A DNA stretch of 64,000 nt, taken from Listeria monocytogenes. Lineage in GTDB: Bacteria; Bacillota; Bacilli; Lactobacillales; Listeriaceae. The notes under the pieces were generated by a model that was not told where the DNA came from, made no database searches, and saw nothing but the letters and a program-made list of their open reading frames with translations. A program made the position numbers and the translations under genes. Every line of letters begins with the position of its first letter. Within the stretch, counting starts at the first letter, position 1. Of this stretch, positions 8,959 through 16,626 are shown in pieces. The stretch covers positions 124,001 to 188,000 of the forward strand of contig NZ_LT906436.1 of assembly GCF_900187225.1 (NCBI RefSeq), written 5' to 3'.

Positions 8959-9192
8959 ATGGACGAGGAAACGCTGCTTGAGCGAGGCTACCGTAAGTAT
9001 CGCGGGGCGGATATAGATATTTATTTTAATACAAATGTTTGCGAGCATTCGGGTAATTGTGTAAAAGGTAACGCAGAACTTTTTAATTTGGAACGAAAAC
9101 CGTGGATTATGCCAGATAATGTATCGAAAGAAGAGGCAAAACGGGTGATTCATACTTGCCCAAGTGGAGCGCTTCAATATATAGAGAAATAG
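8959..9192 (+). CDS. YjdI-like mono-cluster ferredoxin-type protein
   Basis: A 77-residue cytosolic protein of the YjdI/Fer4_19 type. Cysteines C28 and C34 (VCEHSGNC) and C67 (HTCPSGAL) resemble an iron-sulphur ligand arrangement with fewer cysteines than a classical 4Fe-4S ferredoxin. The TCPSGAL stretch is the conserved family hallmark. AAGGAGG lies upstream, with a 12-bp gap to the next gene. The pairing with a small YjdJ-like acetyltransferase is also found in enterobacteria. The biochemical role is unknown; in Listeria the pair is stress-linked (sigma B) by recollection. A 136-residue antisense frame across this pair is rejected as a shadow. Confidence 0.75.
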   Translation: MDEETLLERGYRKYRGADIDIYFNTNVCEHSGNCVKGNAELFNLERKPWIMPDNVSKEEAKRVIHTCPSGALQYIEK

Positions 9193-9203
9193 GAGGAGAT
9201 TAA

Positions 9204-9482
9204 ATGGAATATAAAAATGGTGAAAATAGAATTTATGCTGTAAATGATGAAGGCGTAGAGGTTGGCGAAGTGACTTTTGTGCCAACTGGGGAAGATATGT
9301 TTATTATTGACCATACTGGCGTGGATGATGCGGCTCGTGGTCAAGGAATAGCCCAAGAACTCGTGAAACGTGCGGTTGAAAAAGCAAAATCAGAAGGGAA
9401 GAAAATTGTTCCGCTTTGTCCATTTGCAAAAGCTGAGTTTTCTAAGAAGCCGGAATATCAAGAAGTAGAAGTATCTAAATAA
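9204..9482 (+). CDS. YjdJ-like small GNAT-family acetyltransferase
   Basis: A 92-residue short GNAT-type domain (acetyltransf_CG type). The acetyl-CoA pyrophosphate loop is visible as ARGQGIAQELV (44-54). C72 in VPLCPFA is the conserved cysteine of this subfamily. Full GNAT enzymes are about 150 residues, so this is the reduced YjdJ form. It follows the YjdI-like gene by 12 bases with AGGAGG and ends in a terminator, making a two-gene operon. The acceptor substrate is unknown. Confidence 0.78.
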   Translation: MEYKNGENRIYAVNDEGVEVGEVTFVPTGEDMFIIDHTGVDDAARGQGIAQELVKRAVEKAKSEGKKIVPLCPFAKAEFSKKPEYQEVEVSK

Positions 9483-9485
9483 TAA

Positions 9486-9521
9486 GCGTAGACTGGGTTT
9501 TCTGCCCGGTCTATTTTTTTA
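9486..9521 (+). terminator. intrinsic terminator of yjdI/yjdJ operon
   Basis: An AGACTGGG...CCCGGTCT hairpin (one G-T pair) is followed by a run of seven T's. Confidence 0.8.
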
Positions 9522-9554
9522 TAAAATAATTTTTGGGATTTCAGTTTTCTCTTC

Positions 9555-9583
9555 TTGACATCTGCTTTGTTTCAGTGTATCTT
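9555..9583 (+). promoter_or_regulatory. sigma-A promoter for the SAM-riboswitch transcript
   Basis: TTGACA at 9555-9560, a 17-bp spacer, and TATCTT at 9578-9583, about 40 bp ahead of the riboswitch aptamer. Confidence 0.6.
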
Positions 9584-9623
9584 TAATTCACAGTAAACTT
9601 ATAGGAATAATAGTATTACGTTT

Positions 9624-9790
9624 TCTTATCAAGAGTGGTGGAGGGAATCGGCCCAGTGAAGCCCAGCAGCGGAGCGCAAGTTCTATGCTAATTCCGATCA
9701 GAAGTAATATTCTGGCAGATAAGTAGTAGCTTTTAATGAGGCGCTTCGATTCTGACCAAAAAACAGAGGAAGCGTTATTTTTTAGCGCTT
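9624..9790 (+). promoter_or_regulatory. SAM-I (S-box) riboswitch with terminator platform
   Basis: The aptamer (about 9624-9726) shows the S-box signature: P1 strand CTTATCAAGAG, core GGTGGAGGGAATCGGCCC, AGTGAAGCCC, TGCTAATTCC, and the closing AGATAAG pairing with CTTATC. A hairpin follows (9739-9775, arms CGCTTC and GAAGCG with a TCTG/CAGA extension), then a T-rich run: a transcription terminator. High SAM should stabilise the aptamer and terminate transcription ahead of the binding-protein gene at 9812. This ties the transporter to sulphur amino-acid status. The 329-bp gap between genes is filled by terminator, promoter and riboswitch. Confidence 0.93.
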
Positions 9791-9811
9791 AAAGAGGGGA
9801 GTTTTTGTTAG

Positions 9812-11386
9812 ATGAAGAAATTTTTATTAGTAGCGGTTATCTCGGTTTTTGCCTTGGTGTTAACGGCTTGCGGAGGCTCTGGCGCTAGTTCAGACAAAGC
9901 AAACGGTTCCGGCAAAGCGAAAGACGGCGGCTCTCTAATTATCGGTGTTACTGGAGATCCAGAAGTTATCAATCCGAACTACGCTTCTGACCGTGTAACA
10001 TTAACGATTCAACAAGCTGTATACGCACCGCTATTTTGGGAAGTTGACGGGAAACCGGCACTTGCAAAAAGCTTAGATATTTCAGATGACAACTTAACTT
10101 ACACTGTGAAACTAAAAGATGGTTTAACTTGGCACGACGGTAAACCTTTAACTGCAGATGATGTAGTATTTACTGTAAATTCTATTTTAGATACAAAACA
10201 AAACAGTCCGAACCGCGGCAACTTTGTTTTTGACAATAAACCTGTAAAAGTAGAAGCAGTAGACGACACAACGGTTAAATTTACATTACCGACTGTTGCT
10301 CCAGCCTTTGAAAATACAATTAAAACTTTCTTCCCAATTCCAAAACATATTTTTGAAGGGGTAGAAAACATCGAGAAAAGTGATAAAAACAAAAATCCAA
10401 TCGGCTCAGGTCCGTACAAATTTGTTGAATACAAAACAGGCGAATACGTTTCCTTAGAAAGATTCAACGACTACTTTGACGGCAAACCAAAATTGGATAA
10501 AGTTACTTTCCGAATCACAAAAGACCAAAACGCAGCTAATTTAGCCCTGCAAAATGGTGAAATCAACTTAAAATCCATTCAACCTTCTGATAGAAACAAA
10601 GTAGAGAAAGCGAGCGCGGTAAACATTATCACTTACCCAGAAAATCGCTTAAGCTATGCGACATTCAACGAAAACCAACCAGCACTTAAATCAAAAGAAC
10701 TTCGCCAAGCCCTTTCTTATGCGCTTGATCGTGAAGAAATCATTGATGCGGCTTACGGTTCAGATGAATACGCAAAACCAGCTTCCTCGTTCCTAACAGA
10801 AAACACGAAATATTTCACGGATAAAGTAGAAACATACGATCAAGACATTGCCAAAGCGAAAAAATTAGTAAAAGAAAGTGGTTTTGATACAAGTCAAAAA
10901 CTAACTGTTTACTATTTAAACAACAGTAAATCACAAGAAAGTATCGCGCTTTACTTGCAACAACAATACAAAGAAATCGGCGTGACACTTGATTTGAAAC
11001 CAACTGATCCAAATGCACTTAGCAACATTACACTTGACCGTAAAAACGCAGATTACTCCATCGCTCTTAATGGTTATATCATGGGGAACGACCCTGATGC
11101 ATATAAATCCCTATATCTAAGCGATGCGCCATACAATTACTCGAACTACCACAACAAAGACCTAGACGCACTTTGGGAAAAAGGTGCTGTAACAGCTGAC
11201 GACAAAGAACGTCAAGAAATCTATGAAAAAATCCAAAACACAATTGCTGATGACGCTGTAATTTATCCAATTTCTTATGATAATGCAGTGCTAGCTCTTG
11301 ATAGCCGTTATGGTGGACAAAAAGCTGCAACACCACAACCAGTAACAATGTTCCGTGATCTTTCTAAACTATATTTAACGGAATAA
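9812..11386 (+). CDS. ctpP: lipoprotein peptide-type ABC substrate-binding protein (CtpP-like, cysteine/glutathione uptake)
   Basis: A 524-residue extracytoplasmic lipoprotein of the DppA/OppA (SBP_bac_5) family. Signal peptide with lipobox LTAC, lipidation at C20, then a Gly/Ser-rich tether. Family signature appears in LKDGLTWHDGKPLTADDV. From memory this is Lmo0135, CtpP, reported as a cysteine-transport-associated virulence factor and later linked to glutathione import. Control by a SAM-I riboswitch fits a sulphur-source transporter. A hairpin between this gene and the two permeases (11405-11450) probably lowers downstream expression, giving excess binding protein. Ligand specificity cannot be read from the sequence. 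Confidence 0.87.
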   Translation: MKKFLLVAVISVFALVLTACGGSGASSDKANGSGKAKDGGSLIIGVTGDPEVINPNYASDRVTLTIQQAVYAPLFWEVDGKPALAKSLDISDDNLTYTVKLKDGLTWHDGKPLTADDVVFTVNSILDTKQNSPNRGNFVFDNKPVKVEAVDDTTVKFTLPTVAPAFENTIKTFFPIPKHIFEGVENIEKSDKNKNPIGSGPYKFVEYKTGEYVSLERFNDYFDGKPKLDKVTFRITKDQNAANLALQNGEINLKSIQPSDRNKVEKASAVNIITYPENRLSYATFNENQPALKSKELRQALSYALDREEIIDAAYGSDEYAKPASSFLTENTKYFTDKVETYDQDIAKAKKLVKESGFDTSQKLTVYYLNNSKSQESIALYLQQQYKEIGVTLDLKPTDPNALSNITLDRKNADYSIALNGYIMGNDPDAYKSLYLSDAPYNYSNYHNKDLDALWEKGAVTADDKERQEIYEKIQNTIADDAVIYPISYDNAVLALDSRYGGQKAATPQPVTMFRDLSKLYLTE

Positions 11387-11402
11387 TAATTAAAAATCAT
11401 TC

Positions 11403-11452
11403 GTAAAAAATCTGGCCTGCCATGCTTGTATTTGGCAGGTTCAGATTTTTAC
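11403..11452 (+). terminator. internal terminator/attenuator between binding protein and permease genes
   Basis: Stem AAAATCTG.CCTGCCA with TGGCAGG..CAGATTTTT. It lies after the ctpP-like gene and before the permeases, so partial read-through would set stoichiometry. Confidence 0.75.
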
Positions 11453-11487
11453 TTGTCATTTTTAGTGTTTTAGATAGGAGATAAATT

Positions 11488-12438
11488 ATGCTAAAAACAA
11501 TCATAAAACGCGTATTGCAAATTATTCCGATGCTATTTATTATCTCGATTATTTCGTTTGCACTTATAAAATTAGCGCCCGGGGATCCCGTGAATTCTTT
11601 TGTTACACCTGATATGAATCCTGACGATGTGGAGCGGATTAGACAAAGTTTAGGGCTGGATCAACCAATTTATGTACAATATTTTATTTGGCTTGGAAAT
11701 TTGTTGCAGGGAAATCTTGGTTATTCGATTGTGAATAGTCAGCCAGTTTTGCAACAAATTTTAGAGAGAATTCCGGCGACACTTGGTTTGGTGGGAACTT
11801 CGCTCGTTCTGACGCTATTATTATCGATTCCACTTGGTTTGGTTGCAGCAAATTATGAAAACACGTGGATTGATAAAATATTAAACGGGATTTCATATAT
11901 TGGGATTTCGATTCCAATTTTTTGGTTTGGGATGATTTTAATAGATGTATTTTCGATTCAGCTAGGTTGGCTTCCAAGTCTAGGGATGCGAACGATTGGG
12001 GTCGACTCTTTTTGGGATATGGCGGAGCATGCGATTTTACCAGTTATAACGCTGACTTTCCAAGGATGTGCGGCATATTATCGTTACGTCCGCTCGAATA
12101 CAATCAATCAATTAAAAGAAGAATATGTTTTATTTGGTTATGCGAAAGGTCTATCCAAAGTGCAAATTATGGGGCATCATGTCTTGAAAAATTCCTTGCT
12201 GCCAGTTATAACGCTACTTGGAATGTCACTTCCGCAAGTCATTACAGGCGCTTTTATTACCGAAAGTATTTTTTCATGGCCGGGAATGGGATCGCTTGGA
12301 ATCAACGCGATTTTCCAACTAGATTATCCGGTTATTATGGCGATTACGCTATTTTCAGCGCTGTTATTAATTATCGGAAACTTGCTGGCCGATTTAGCTT
12401 ATATGATTGTCGATCCGCGGATTAGGGAAATGGGGTGA
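11488..12438 (+). CDS. peptide ABC transporter permease (DppB/OppB type)
   Basis: A 316-residue integral membrane protein with about six transmembrane helices, starting MLKTIIKRVLQIIPMLF, typical of DppB/OppB. The inner-membrane permease (EAA-type) loop that docks the ATPase is around residues 205-225 (EEYVLFGYAKGLSKVQIM). It pairs with the DppC-type permease immediately downstream. No ATPase gene occurs in the operon, so an ATPase must be shared from elsewhere. The start is preceded by GATAGGAG. A 167-residue same-strand frame inside it (11922-12425) is a shadow. Confidence 0.9.
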   Translation: MLKTIIKRVLQIIPMLFIISIISFALIKLAPGDPVNSFVTPDMNPDDVERIRQSLGLDQPIYVQYFIWLGNLLQGNLGYSIVNSQPVLQQILERIPATLGLVGTSLVLTLLLSIPLGLVAANYENTWIDKILNGISYIGISIPIFWFGMILIDVFSIQLGWLPSLGMRTIGVDSFWDMAEHAILPVITLTFQGCAAYYRYVRSNTINQLKEEYVLFGYAKGLSKVQIMGHHVLKNSLLPVITLLGMSLPQVITGAFITESIFSWPGMGSLGINAIFQLDYPVIMAITLFSALLLIIGNLLADLAYMIVDPRIREMG

Positions 12439-12445
12439 GGAATTC

Positions 12446-13342
12446 ATGATGCGATTAGATTTTTCGAAAAAAACAATGCAAGATTTCGAGCGGGATGCAG
12501 AAGTCGTTCACGCAACACGAGAGCGGAGTTTTTGGCGCTTTATGCTTGCTGACCGCCGCGCTGTTTTTGCGACGAGTGTGCTGATACTTATTACGGTGGC
12601 TTGTATTTTTGCGTTCCTTTCGCCTTATGACCCTAATGCTCTTTCCGTTCAGGACAAACTGATGCCGCCAAATTCGTCGCACTGGTTTGGGACGGATGAC
12701 CATGGTCGGGATTACTTGACGCGTGTCTTGTACGGTGGCCGGGTTTCGCTACTTGTCGGTGTGTTTGCGATGATGATTGCCGTTGTCGTTGGAACGCTCG
12801 CTGGGACAGTTAGTGGCTACTTTGGTGGCTTCATTGACAATATGGTGATGCGTTTTCTCGATATTTTCATGTCGATTCCGTCATTTTTCCTACTAATGAT
12901 TTTAAATGCCTACCTAAAACCGGGAATTTCAAATATTATTATCATTATCGGATTGCTTTCTTGGATGGAAGTGGCGCGGATAGTCCGGGCAGAAACCCTG
13001 ACGCTAAAAGAACGTGAATTCATTTTGTATTCTAAGTCTTCGGGCGGCGGATTTTTCCACATTATGTTCAAGCACATTATTCCAAACGCGATGCCATCGA
13101 TTGTTGTTGCAGCTTCATTAAACGTCGCTACAGCCATTTTAACCGAGTCGGCACTAAGTTTCCTTGGCCTCGGCGTTCAACAACCTAACGCTTCGTGGGG
13201 CAGCATGCTGAACAATGCGCAAGGTTACGTCGGCGAAGCAACTTATTTAGCGCTTTTCCCAGGATTATTAATTTTAATGACGATTCTTTCATTTAACGTT
13301 CTTGGCGATGTGCTGAGAAAAGGCTTGTCACGTAGATACTAA
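12446..13342 (+). CDS. peptide ABC transporter permease (DppC/OppC type)
   Basis: A 298-residue permease with an N-terminal OppC_N segment, a first membrane helix near residue 40, and the BPD_transp_1 domain. DDHGRDYLTRVLYGGRVSL is the classic DppC signature after the first helix. The ATG at 12446 is preferred to an upstream in-frame ATG at 12407, because GGGGTGAGG lies just before it. There is an 8-bp gap to the DppB gene. It ends with a strong terminator; the operon holds no DppD/DppF ATPases. Confidence 0.9.
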   Translation: MMRLDFSKKTMQDFERDAEVVHATRERSFWRFMLADRRAVFATSVLILITVACIFAFLSPYDPNALSVQDKLMPPNSSHWFGTDDHGRDYLTRVLYGGRVSLLVGVFAMMIAVVVGTLAGTVSGYFGGFIDNMVMRFLDIFMSIPSFFLLMILNAYLKPGISNIIIIIGLLSWMEVARIVRAETLTLKEREFILYSKSSGGGFFHIMFKHIIPNAMPSIVVAASLNVATAILTESALSFLGLGVQQPNASWGSMLNNAQGYVGEATYLALFPGLLILMTILSFNVLGDVLRKGLSRRY

Positions 13343-13346
13343 TTTT

Positions 13347-13385
13347 GAAAACACTTTGATTTTTTAAGTCAAAGTGTTTTTTTGT
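13347..13385 (+). terminator. intrinsic terminator of the ctpP-permease operon
   Basis: AAAACACTTTGA...TCAAAGTGTTTTTTT hairpin directly after the DppC stop. Confidence 0.85.
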
Positions 13386-13453
13386 TTTTTAAAGAAAATG
13401 TACTTAAAATAGAAGCGTAAAAAACGTGTTTCAGCCAATTTTCAAAGGATAAA

Positions 13454-13497
13454 TTCACAAAACGCTCACAAAAGGAGAGCGCGCCCGGTGCTATAAT
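13454..13497 (+). promoter_or_regulatory. LXG-island promoter with direct-repeat operator
   Basis: TATAAT at 13492-13497 lies 46 bp before the first gene of the island. Upstream are TTCACA (13454-13459) and CTCACA (13465-13470), spaced 11 bp start to start as in OmpR-family response-regulator sites. The same arrangement occurs before the adhesin gene at 29807. No good -35 box is seen, which suits an activated promoter. Confidence 0.45.
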
Positions 13498-13542
13498 TAA
13501 AGGATAAGGTTTCATTATTATAGACAGAGATGAGGCGCAGAA

Positions 13543-13827
13543 ATGAGTGAAATAAAAGTTAAAGAAGCAACATTAAAAAAACACGCGACAAAACTAGAAT
13601 CTAAAGGGAAATCAGCTGAATATTTACCGATGAAAGGTGGCAATATGGCCTATAGTCGAGCCAATTCCATCAACCATTTTCGAACAGCACTGTTTGATTT
13701 GGTAGACGCGGTGGACAATTTTCAAAATGTGGTAGGAACGGATGCCAAAAGATTGAAAGAATTAGGCGCATCATATACTCGTAAAGACCAAGAGCTTGAA
13801 CGGAGCATGGGATTGGGGGGTAAATAA
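13543..13827 (+). CDS. small type VII secretion-associated partner protein (YwqI/DUF5344-like)
   Basis: A 94-residue helical protein starting MSEIKVKEATLKKHATKL. It resembles the small YwqI-like proteins (TIGR04197-type, WXG100-like helical hairpin) encoded directly upstream of LXG toxins. These small proteins act as targeting partners or chaperones that bind the LXG domain for export by the Ess/type VII system. Weak central turn SRANSI. The gene abuts the next one (stop at 13827, start at 13828). It is first in the toxin island and carries the promoter. The family name is from recall. Confidence 0.68.
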   Translation: MSEIKVKEATLKKHATKLESKGKSAEYLPMKGGNMAYSRANSINHFRTALFDLVDAVDNFQNVVGTDAKRLKELGASYTRKDQELERSMGLGGK

Positions 13828-14196
13828 ATGGATGCAAAGAGCCAGCAAGTGGAGGCACAACTGCAACTGCTGAAAAAAGAACAAGCCGCGGCCGAAGATT
13901 TTTTGCAAGATTTACAACGACAACAAAATGAACAAGAGTGGTTAGCGGAAGATGTTGCGCGTGTTAACCAAGAAGAACGGGAGTCGCTCGAATTTTTGCG
14001 CGAAGTCTGGCAAGGCGCAGAATCGAGAAGTTTCGGCTACTATTTGGCAGATTTACAGGAAGAAGAAAAACAGGTGTGGCATAAAAAAATCCAAGCGAAC
14101 CAAGAGGAATGCCAACAAAAAATCACCGACTGCCGAAAAAGTATTTACCAATTAGAAAATCAACAACAAGGTCTGCGAAAGGAGTTGTCACAGTGA
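13828..14196 (+). CDS. coiled-coil LXG-partner protein (YwqH/DUF3958-like)
   Basis: A 122-residue, almost entirely helical, Glu/Gln-rich coiled coil with no signal peptide. The second small gene in a YwqI-YwqH-LXG arrangement typically encodes a partner that binds the LXG toxin's N-terminal helices and guides it to the type VII secretion machine. Its stop (14194-14196) overlaps the toxin's GTG start (14193), indicating coupled translation and complex formation. The sequence is low complexity and the family is inferred from context. Confidence 0.62.
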   Translation: MDAKSQQVEAQLQLLKKEQAAAEDFLQDLQRQQNEQEWLAEDVARVNQEERESLEFLREVWQGAESRSFGYYLADLQEEEKQVWHKKIQANQEECQQKITDCRKSIYQLENQQQGLRKELSQ

Positions 14197-15500
14197 GCCG
14201 AATTGATATCGGAGAAATACAAACCTTTGCGTACCAACTACATACAGCCAATGAAGCTGGAAGAAAAAGCATCAAAGATATCAAAAATGCTGTGAAAAAC
14301 TATACCGAAGATGGCAGTTTAAAGGGAAAAGCGATTGACGCGTCAAAAAATTATTACCAAATGACCTATTTTCCTTTGTGTGATGCGATAATCGAAGCCA
14401 TGAACGAAAGCGAAGAAAGATTAGCGCAATATATAGCTGATTTTCACGCCCAAGTGGATGGTTCGGCTGATGCGAGAATTGATGCGGACGGCTTATACGA
14501 ACTCGGGAAAATGATTGATCGCATCGAAGCTAAAAAAGAAGCACTAGCCCAGCGGATGAATACTGGAACGGAGGGGCAAATGCAAAGTTATCGCTCCCAG
14601 CTGAGTATTGCCTACAAACAGGAAAATATTTTAGAAAAATACTTGGCTTTTGAACAGAGTCATGGCGGCTTTTTTGATAATTTAACGGATTTAGTCCGAG
14701 GAATTCAGCAAACTATACGCGAACTCCAGTCGAACATTCAATTTAACAGTAAAACGGGCACCTATGATATGAGCAAGCTGAATTTCACCACCGTAACCCG
14801 GATGCAAAACGCCTCAGGAAAAGCATTAAACGACAACGCAAAAACATTCAATTTTGACGAATATCAAAAAACGTACCGCGGTCAAATGTGGGTGTTAATG
14901 AAAAATGGTATAGTAGATGTAGAAGCAACGAACGCTTACAATGCCGCCGTGCTTAACGGAGAATTACCACATGATGGGAATGCCCCAGAACAAGATGCGG
15001 AACAATTAAAGGCAGTACTAGAATCACTGAAAAACAAAAAAGATCCTATTACTGGAGTAGATATAAGTAGCGTACACGTTATATCTATTCTGAGTGGACT
15101 AGCATTTACATATACTGCTGGTAGATACAGAGGAAAGAAAATCAGTATTTCTAATCACGATTTATGGGAAATTAGAAACAAAAACGGCACTCAAAAAGTA
15201 ATATATAGTGCTAATGGTAAACCTTATCTAAGAGCATTAAGAAGAACTCAATTTGATGAAGTTTTAAAAAACGGTTTCCCTAATGGAACAAAGTTCAATC
15301 AACATGCTTATAATTCACTTTTCAAATCTGGTAGAAAAGATATTATGCCTGATGATATCATTGAAGCACTAAGTAATAAACCAGTGCCATCAGAACCTGG
15401 AAGCGTAAAATATGTAAATGAAAAAACTGGAACTTCTGTATTTGTTAACCCTGAAACAAATACAGTTGTTGGAATATGGCCTCAAAAATTTAAACAGTAA
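14193..15500 (+). CDS. LXG-domain polymorphic toxin with C-terminal nuclease-like tip
   Basis: A 435-residue antibacterial toxin predicted for type VII secretion. GTG start at 14193 with AAAGGAG; a longer in-frame start at 14109 would run inside the upstream gene. The LXG domain (about 1-210) carries the LKG motif at 43-45. The linker YRGQMWVLMKNGIVDVEATNA (about 228-248) is repeated in an orphan fragment downstream. The tip (about 290-435) contains a hydrophobic stretch, then HAYNSLFKSGRKDI (H371) and VFVNPETNTVVGIWP. This pattern resembles DUF4258/BECR-fold ribonuclease toxins such as some CdiA and RHS tips. The target, probably RNA, is inference. Immunity gene candidates follow at once. 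Confidence 0.8.
   Translation: MSRIDIGEIQTFAYQLHTANEAGRKSIKDIKNAVKNYTEDGSLKGKAIDASKNYYQMTYFPLCDAIIEAMNESEERLAQYIADFHAQVDGSADARIDADGLYELGKMIDRIEAKKEALAQRMNTGTEGQMQSYRSQLSIAYKQENILEKYLAFEQSHGGFFDNLTDLVRGIQQTIRELQSNIQFNSKTGTYDMSKLNFTTVTRMQNASGKALNDNAKTFNFDEYQKTYRGQMWVLMKNGIVDVEATNAYNAAVLNGELPHDGNAPEQDAEQLKAVLESLKNKKDPITGVDISSVHVISILSGLAFTYTAGRYRGKKISISNHDLWEIRNKNGTQKVIYSANGKPYLRALRRTQFDEVLKNGFPNGTKFNQHAYNSLFKSGRKDIMPDDIIEALSNKPVPSEPGSVKYVNEKTGTSVFVNPETNTVVGIWPQKFKQ
14874..14935 (+). repeat. 62-bp linker repeat, copy 1 (within the intact LXG toxin)
   Basis: Encodes the pre-toxin linker around residues 228-247. It differs from copy 2 (16395-16456) at a single base I could find (C versus T in the Arg codon, CGC/CGT). 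Confidence 0.9.
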
Positions 15501-15511
15501 GGAGTATAATT

Positions 15512-15949
15512 TTGAAAATAAAAAAAATATTACCACAAACAATAAAAAGTGAAGTTTATTTTATAGATGAAATTAAAAATTTTGATATTGTAACTGAAAA
15601 AATGAATGACAATTTCTACACCTACAGATTAGGAAGTAACGTTATGATGTGGTTGAATGATGAAGGGGTAATCGGGGAGATAGAGTGCATTTTTCCCGCA
15701 CAAACAGATAATTTAATCACCTTATGGGAAGAAAAAAATACTGTAGTACAAAATGGATTTCCGATGATTGATACTGATATTATTGAGAACGAAGCTTTTA
15801 TTCCAAAAGTAAGAGTTTTTAACCATGGTGATTATTTTATACTATATTTTAGTAATATATATAAATACGATAAAGAAATTATTTCTGAAAAACTTACTTT
15901 TTATGTTAATGATACAGAATTAATTGCAATTAAAGCGGAAATAACTTGA
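15512..15949 (+). CDS. probable immunity protein for the LXG toxin
   Basis: A 145-residue acidic cytosolic protein, TTG start at 15512 preceded by AAGGAG, 11 bp after the toxin stop. No family recognised. Small, acidic and directly behind the toxin tip is the usual profile of a cognate immunity protein that plugs the toxin active site in kin cells. It is AT-richer than the LXG-domain part of the toxin gene, matching the toxin tip, as expected for a tip-immunity cassette acquired as a unit. Its stop overlaps the start of a broken second immunity-like gene (15949). Confidence 0.6.
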   Translation: MKIKKILPQTIKSEVYFIDEIKNFDIVTEKMNDNFYTYRLGSNVMMWLNDEGVIGEIECIFPAQTDNLITLWEEKNTVVQNGFPMIDTDIIENEAFIPKVRVFNHGDYFILYFSNIYKYDKEIISEKLTFYVNDTELIAIKAEIT

Positions 15950-16299
15950 TGTTGAAAAATTATTATACAGGTTTCGAAGGGTATCCAGAAATTGACTTTT
16001 ATACTTATATAAATGGTGAAAAAACAGGTATAGAAATGTGGGAAGGCTACTTTGATAATATTATGAATGAATTTAGTCCAGTTGATGGTAGATGAGCTTC
16101 CTTAGCATATTATTATCATTTATATGAAGGTTGGTATGATGAAAGCCCTTGGGTGATTCCAGACAACAAAAAAGCCTTGGAACAATTCGAAACAATTGAT
16201 ATAAAATTATTGGACAACGTGACACAAAAGATTATGATGAAACTAATTAAGTTATTAAAAGATAACTTAGATGGCGAAATTTTTATAGAGTATTCTTAA
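15949..16299 (+). pseudogene. immunity-like gene interrupted by an in-frame TGA
   Basis: The frame starts at ATG 15949 (overlapping the upstream TGA) and would encode about 116 residues. It is interrupted by TGA at 16093-16095 after DGR, where a tryptophan codon (TGG) would be the simplest ancestral state. Translation then continues as ASLAYYYHLYEGWYDESPWV to a stop at 16297. The acidic aromatic-rich character fits an immunity protein. Ancestral function is inferred; a sequencing error cannot be excluded. A terminator follows. Confidence 0.6.
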
Positions 16300-16348
16300 T
16301 AAAACAAAGGGAACCTTTAGAATATATAAAGGTTCCCTTTGTTTTATT
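16300..16348. terminator. strong bidirectional terminator inside the LXG island
   Basis: AAAACAAAGGGAACCTTTA with TAAAGGTTCCCTTTGTTTT form a perfect 19-bp stem. It ends the active toxin-immunity transcript and separates it from the orphan modules. Confidence 0.9.
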
Positions 16349-16394
16349 CAATATTTTTTGACATTTAAAGTTAACTCATTCCAATCATTCTCCA

Positions 16395-16456
16395 TACCGT
16401 GGTCAAATGTGGGTGTTAATGAAAAATGGTATAGTAGATGTAGAAGCAACGAACGC
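16395..16456 (+). repeat. 62-bp linker repeat, copy 2 (orphan module)
   Basis: Direct repeat of 14874-14935 with one mismatch, 1.5 kb downstream. It starts abruptly in non-homologous upstream sequence, marking a recombination junction. Confidence 0.9.
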
Positions 16457-16613
16457 GTATAATTCTGCTGTGCTCGGTGGGGAAATGCCGCATGAAAGCA
16501 ATGAAGCACAGGAAGAAGCAGAGTTGTTGCAGGCAGTAATTCAATCAGTGAAAGAAGTAATAGACCCGGTTACTGGGCAAGAGATAAGTAAAGCGCAAGG
16601 ATTTAGTAAATAA
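16395..16613 (+). pseudogene. orphan LXG linker fragment (silent toxin module without tip)
   Basis: The segment begins with a near-identical copy of the toxin linker and continues in frame with a related stretch to DPVTGQEISKAQGFSK, then stops. There is no LXG domain before it and no toxin tip after it. An in-frame ATG (16407) lies within the linker with no ribosome binding site, so expression as a protein is unlikely. It resembles the silent C-terminal modules of other polymorphic-toxin loci, with the tip deleted. It is followed by an immunity-like gene. Confidence 0.7.
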
Positions 16614-16626
16614 GGAGTGTTAAGCT

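Noticed and set aside
8875-9285. 136-residue antisense frame across the yjdI/yjdJ pair
   Set aside because: It overlaps two genes with clear family signatures and lacks a translation signal.
11922-12425. 167-residue same-strand frame inside the DppB permease
   Set aside because: It has no membrane or domain character; the other frame is a well-defined permease with its own ribosome binding site.
16407-16613. 68-residue frame as an independent gene
   Set aside because: No ribosome binding site, and it begins inside a duplicated toxin linker; treated as an orphan fragment.
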